Below, one piece after another: positions 63,902 to 64,000 of a stretch of DNA of 64,000 bases. A program made the translations under genes and the position numbers. This stretch comes from Neisseria leonii. Its GTDB lineage: Bacteria; Pseudomonadota; Gammaproteobacteria; Burkholderiales; Neisseriaceae. The notes under the pieces were generated by a model. The model saw nothing but the letters and a program-made list of their open reading frames with translations, was not told where the DNA came from and did not search any database. The stretch lies in NCBI RefSeq assembly GCF_028776105.2, contig NZ_CP145606.1, positions 1,984,001 through 2,048,000 of the forward strand. The letters run 5' to 3'. Position 1 is the first letter of the stretch, and each line of letters starts with the position of its first letter.

Positions 63902-64000
63902 GTGTTCGATTTCGGATTCGGCGAGCTGCTGCTGGTCGGTGCGGTGGCACTGGTGGTGCTGGGGCCGGAACGGCTGCCCGTGGTGGCGCGCACCGCCGGC
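63902..64000 (+). CDS. tatB: Sec-independent protein translocase subunit TatB, 3' truncated by the window
   Basis: From GTG at 63902 the frame reads [20 protein letters not shown] then PERLP and runs to the window end (33 codons). FGELL and the LGPERLP hinge are the TatB hallmark. It follows tatA by 2 bases in the expected tatABC order. Confidence 0.9.
   Translation, partial: MFDFGFGELLLVGAVALVVLGPERLPVVARTAG

Overview
The window is a GC-rich chromosomal segment from a member of the Neisseriaceae, most likely Neisseria or a close relative. The strongest sign is the large number of 12-mers AGGCCGTCTGAA (the AG-DUS dialect of the neisserial DNA uptake sequence), many as inverted pairs between genes, with a few ATGCCGTCTGAA copies. 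Gene orders typical of neisseriae agree: aceE-aceF-lpdA, hisI-hisE-hinT-tatA-tatB, and lolB-ispE-tRNA-Gln-prs-rplY. The species cannot be fixed from sequence alone. No rRNA, prophage, insertion sequence or CRISPR array was seen.

Layout. 1-4.1 kb: the end of a PrpF-like isomerase with a tripartite tricarboxylate transporter (lipoprotein TctC; TctA with a fused TctB-like tail). 4.2-8.2 kb: bioA and leuS. 8.3-15.1 kb: nucleoside salvage (nupC, the minus-strand operon cdd-deoC-deoA-phosphosugar mutase, divergent deoD). 15.2-19.3 kb: an IclR regulator with an in-frame amber codon, hutG, gltS, and a BASS-family symporter. 19.3-25.5 kb: cell-envelope and core genes (rfbD, xseA, lpxK, a Trm112-like protein, kdsB, a lipoprotein, adk). 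25.6-32.4 kb: recG, a CitMHS transporter, a methyltransferase with a regulatory domain, uppP. 32.9-40.5 kb: pyruvate dehydrogenase genes aceE, aceF and a lipoyl-domain lpdA, with a decayed SMR transporter and an Asp/Glu racemase gene between them.

40.5-50.6 kb is the accessory-like part. It holds a CopD-like membrane protein and a strongly AT-rich EamA-type transporter broken in two homopolymers. This block is bracketed by hairpins carrying a different uptake-sequence dialect (AGGCTGCCTGAA). Next come small lipoproteins, a YdcF/TPR lipoprotein whose signal peptide is separated from its body by a C9 tract in the wrong phase, a second dihydrolipoamide-dehydrogenase-like enzyme, a peroxiredoxin-glutaredoxin fusion, plsC, mutM and nudL. 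The spaces between these genes are packed with palindromic repeats of the form GTCGGATNC(N)GNATCCGAC, often in a two-palindrome composite.

50.9-64 kb returns to housekeeping genes: a TPR protein, lolB, ispE, two identical tRNA-Gln genes, prs, rplY, pssA, tatD, a DyP-type peroxidase, a PepSY protein, a TauE/SafE transporter, an amidase, hisI, hisE, hinT, tatA and the start of tatB.

I did not find a clearly new defence or mobile system. The most interesting items are the apparently phase-variable YdcF lipoprotein, the foreign-dialect AT-rich island, the composite palindrome family, the use of uptake sequences as stop codons and ribosome-binding context, and several genes caught in the act of breaking.
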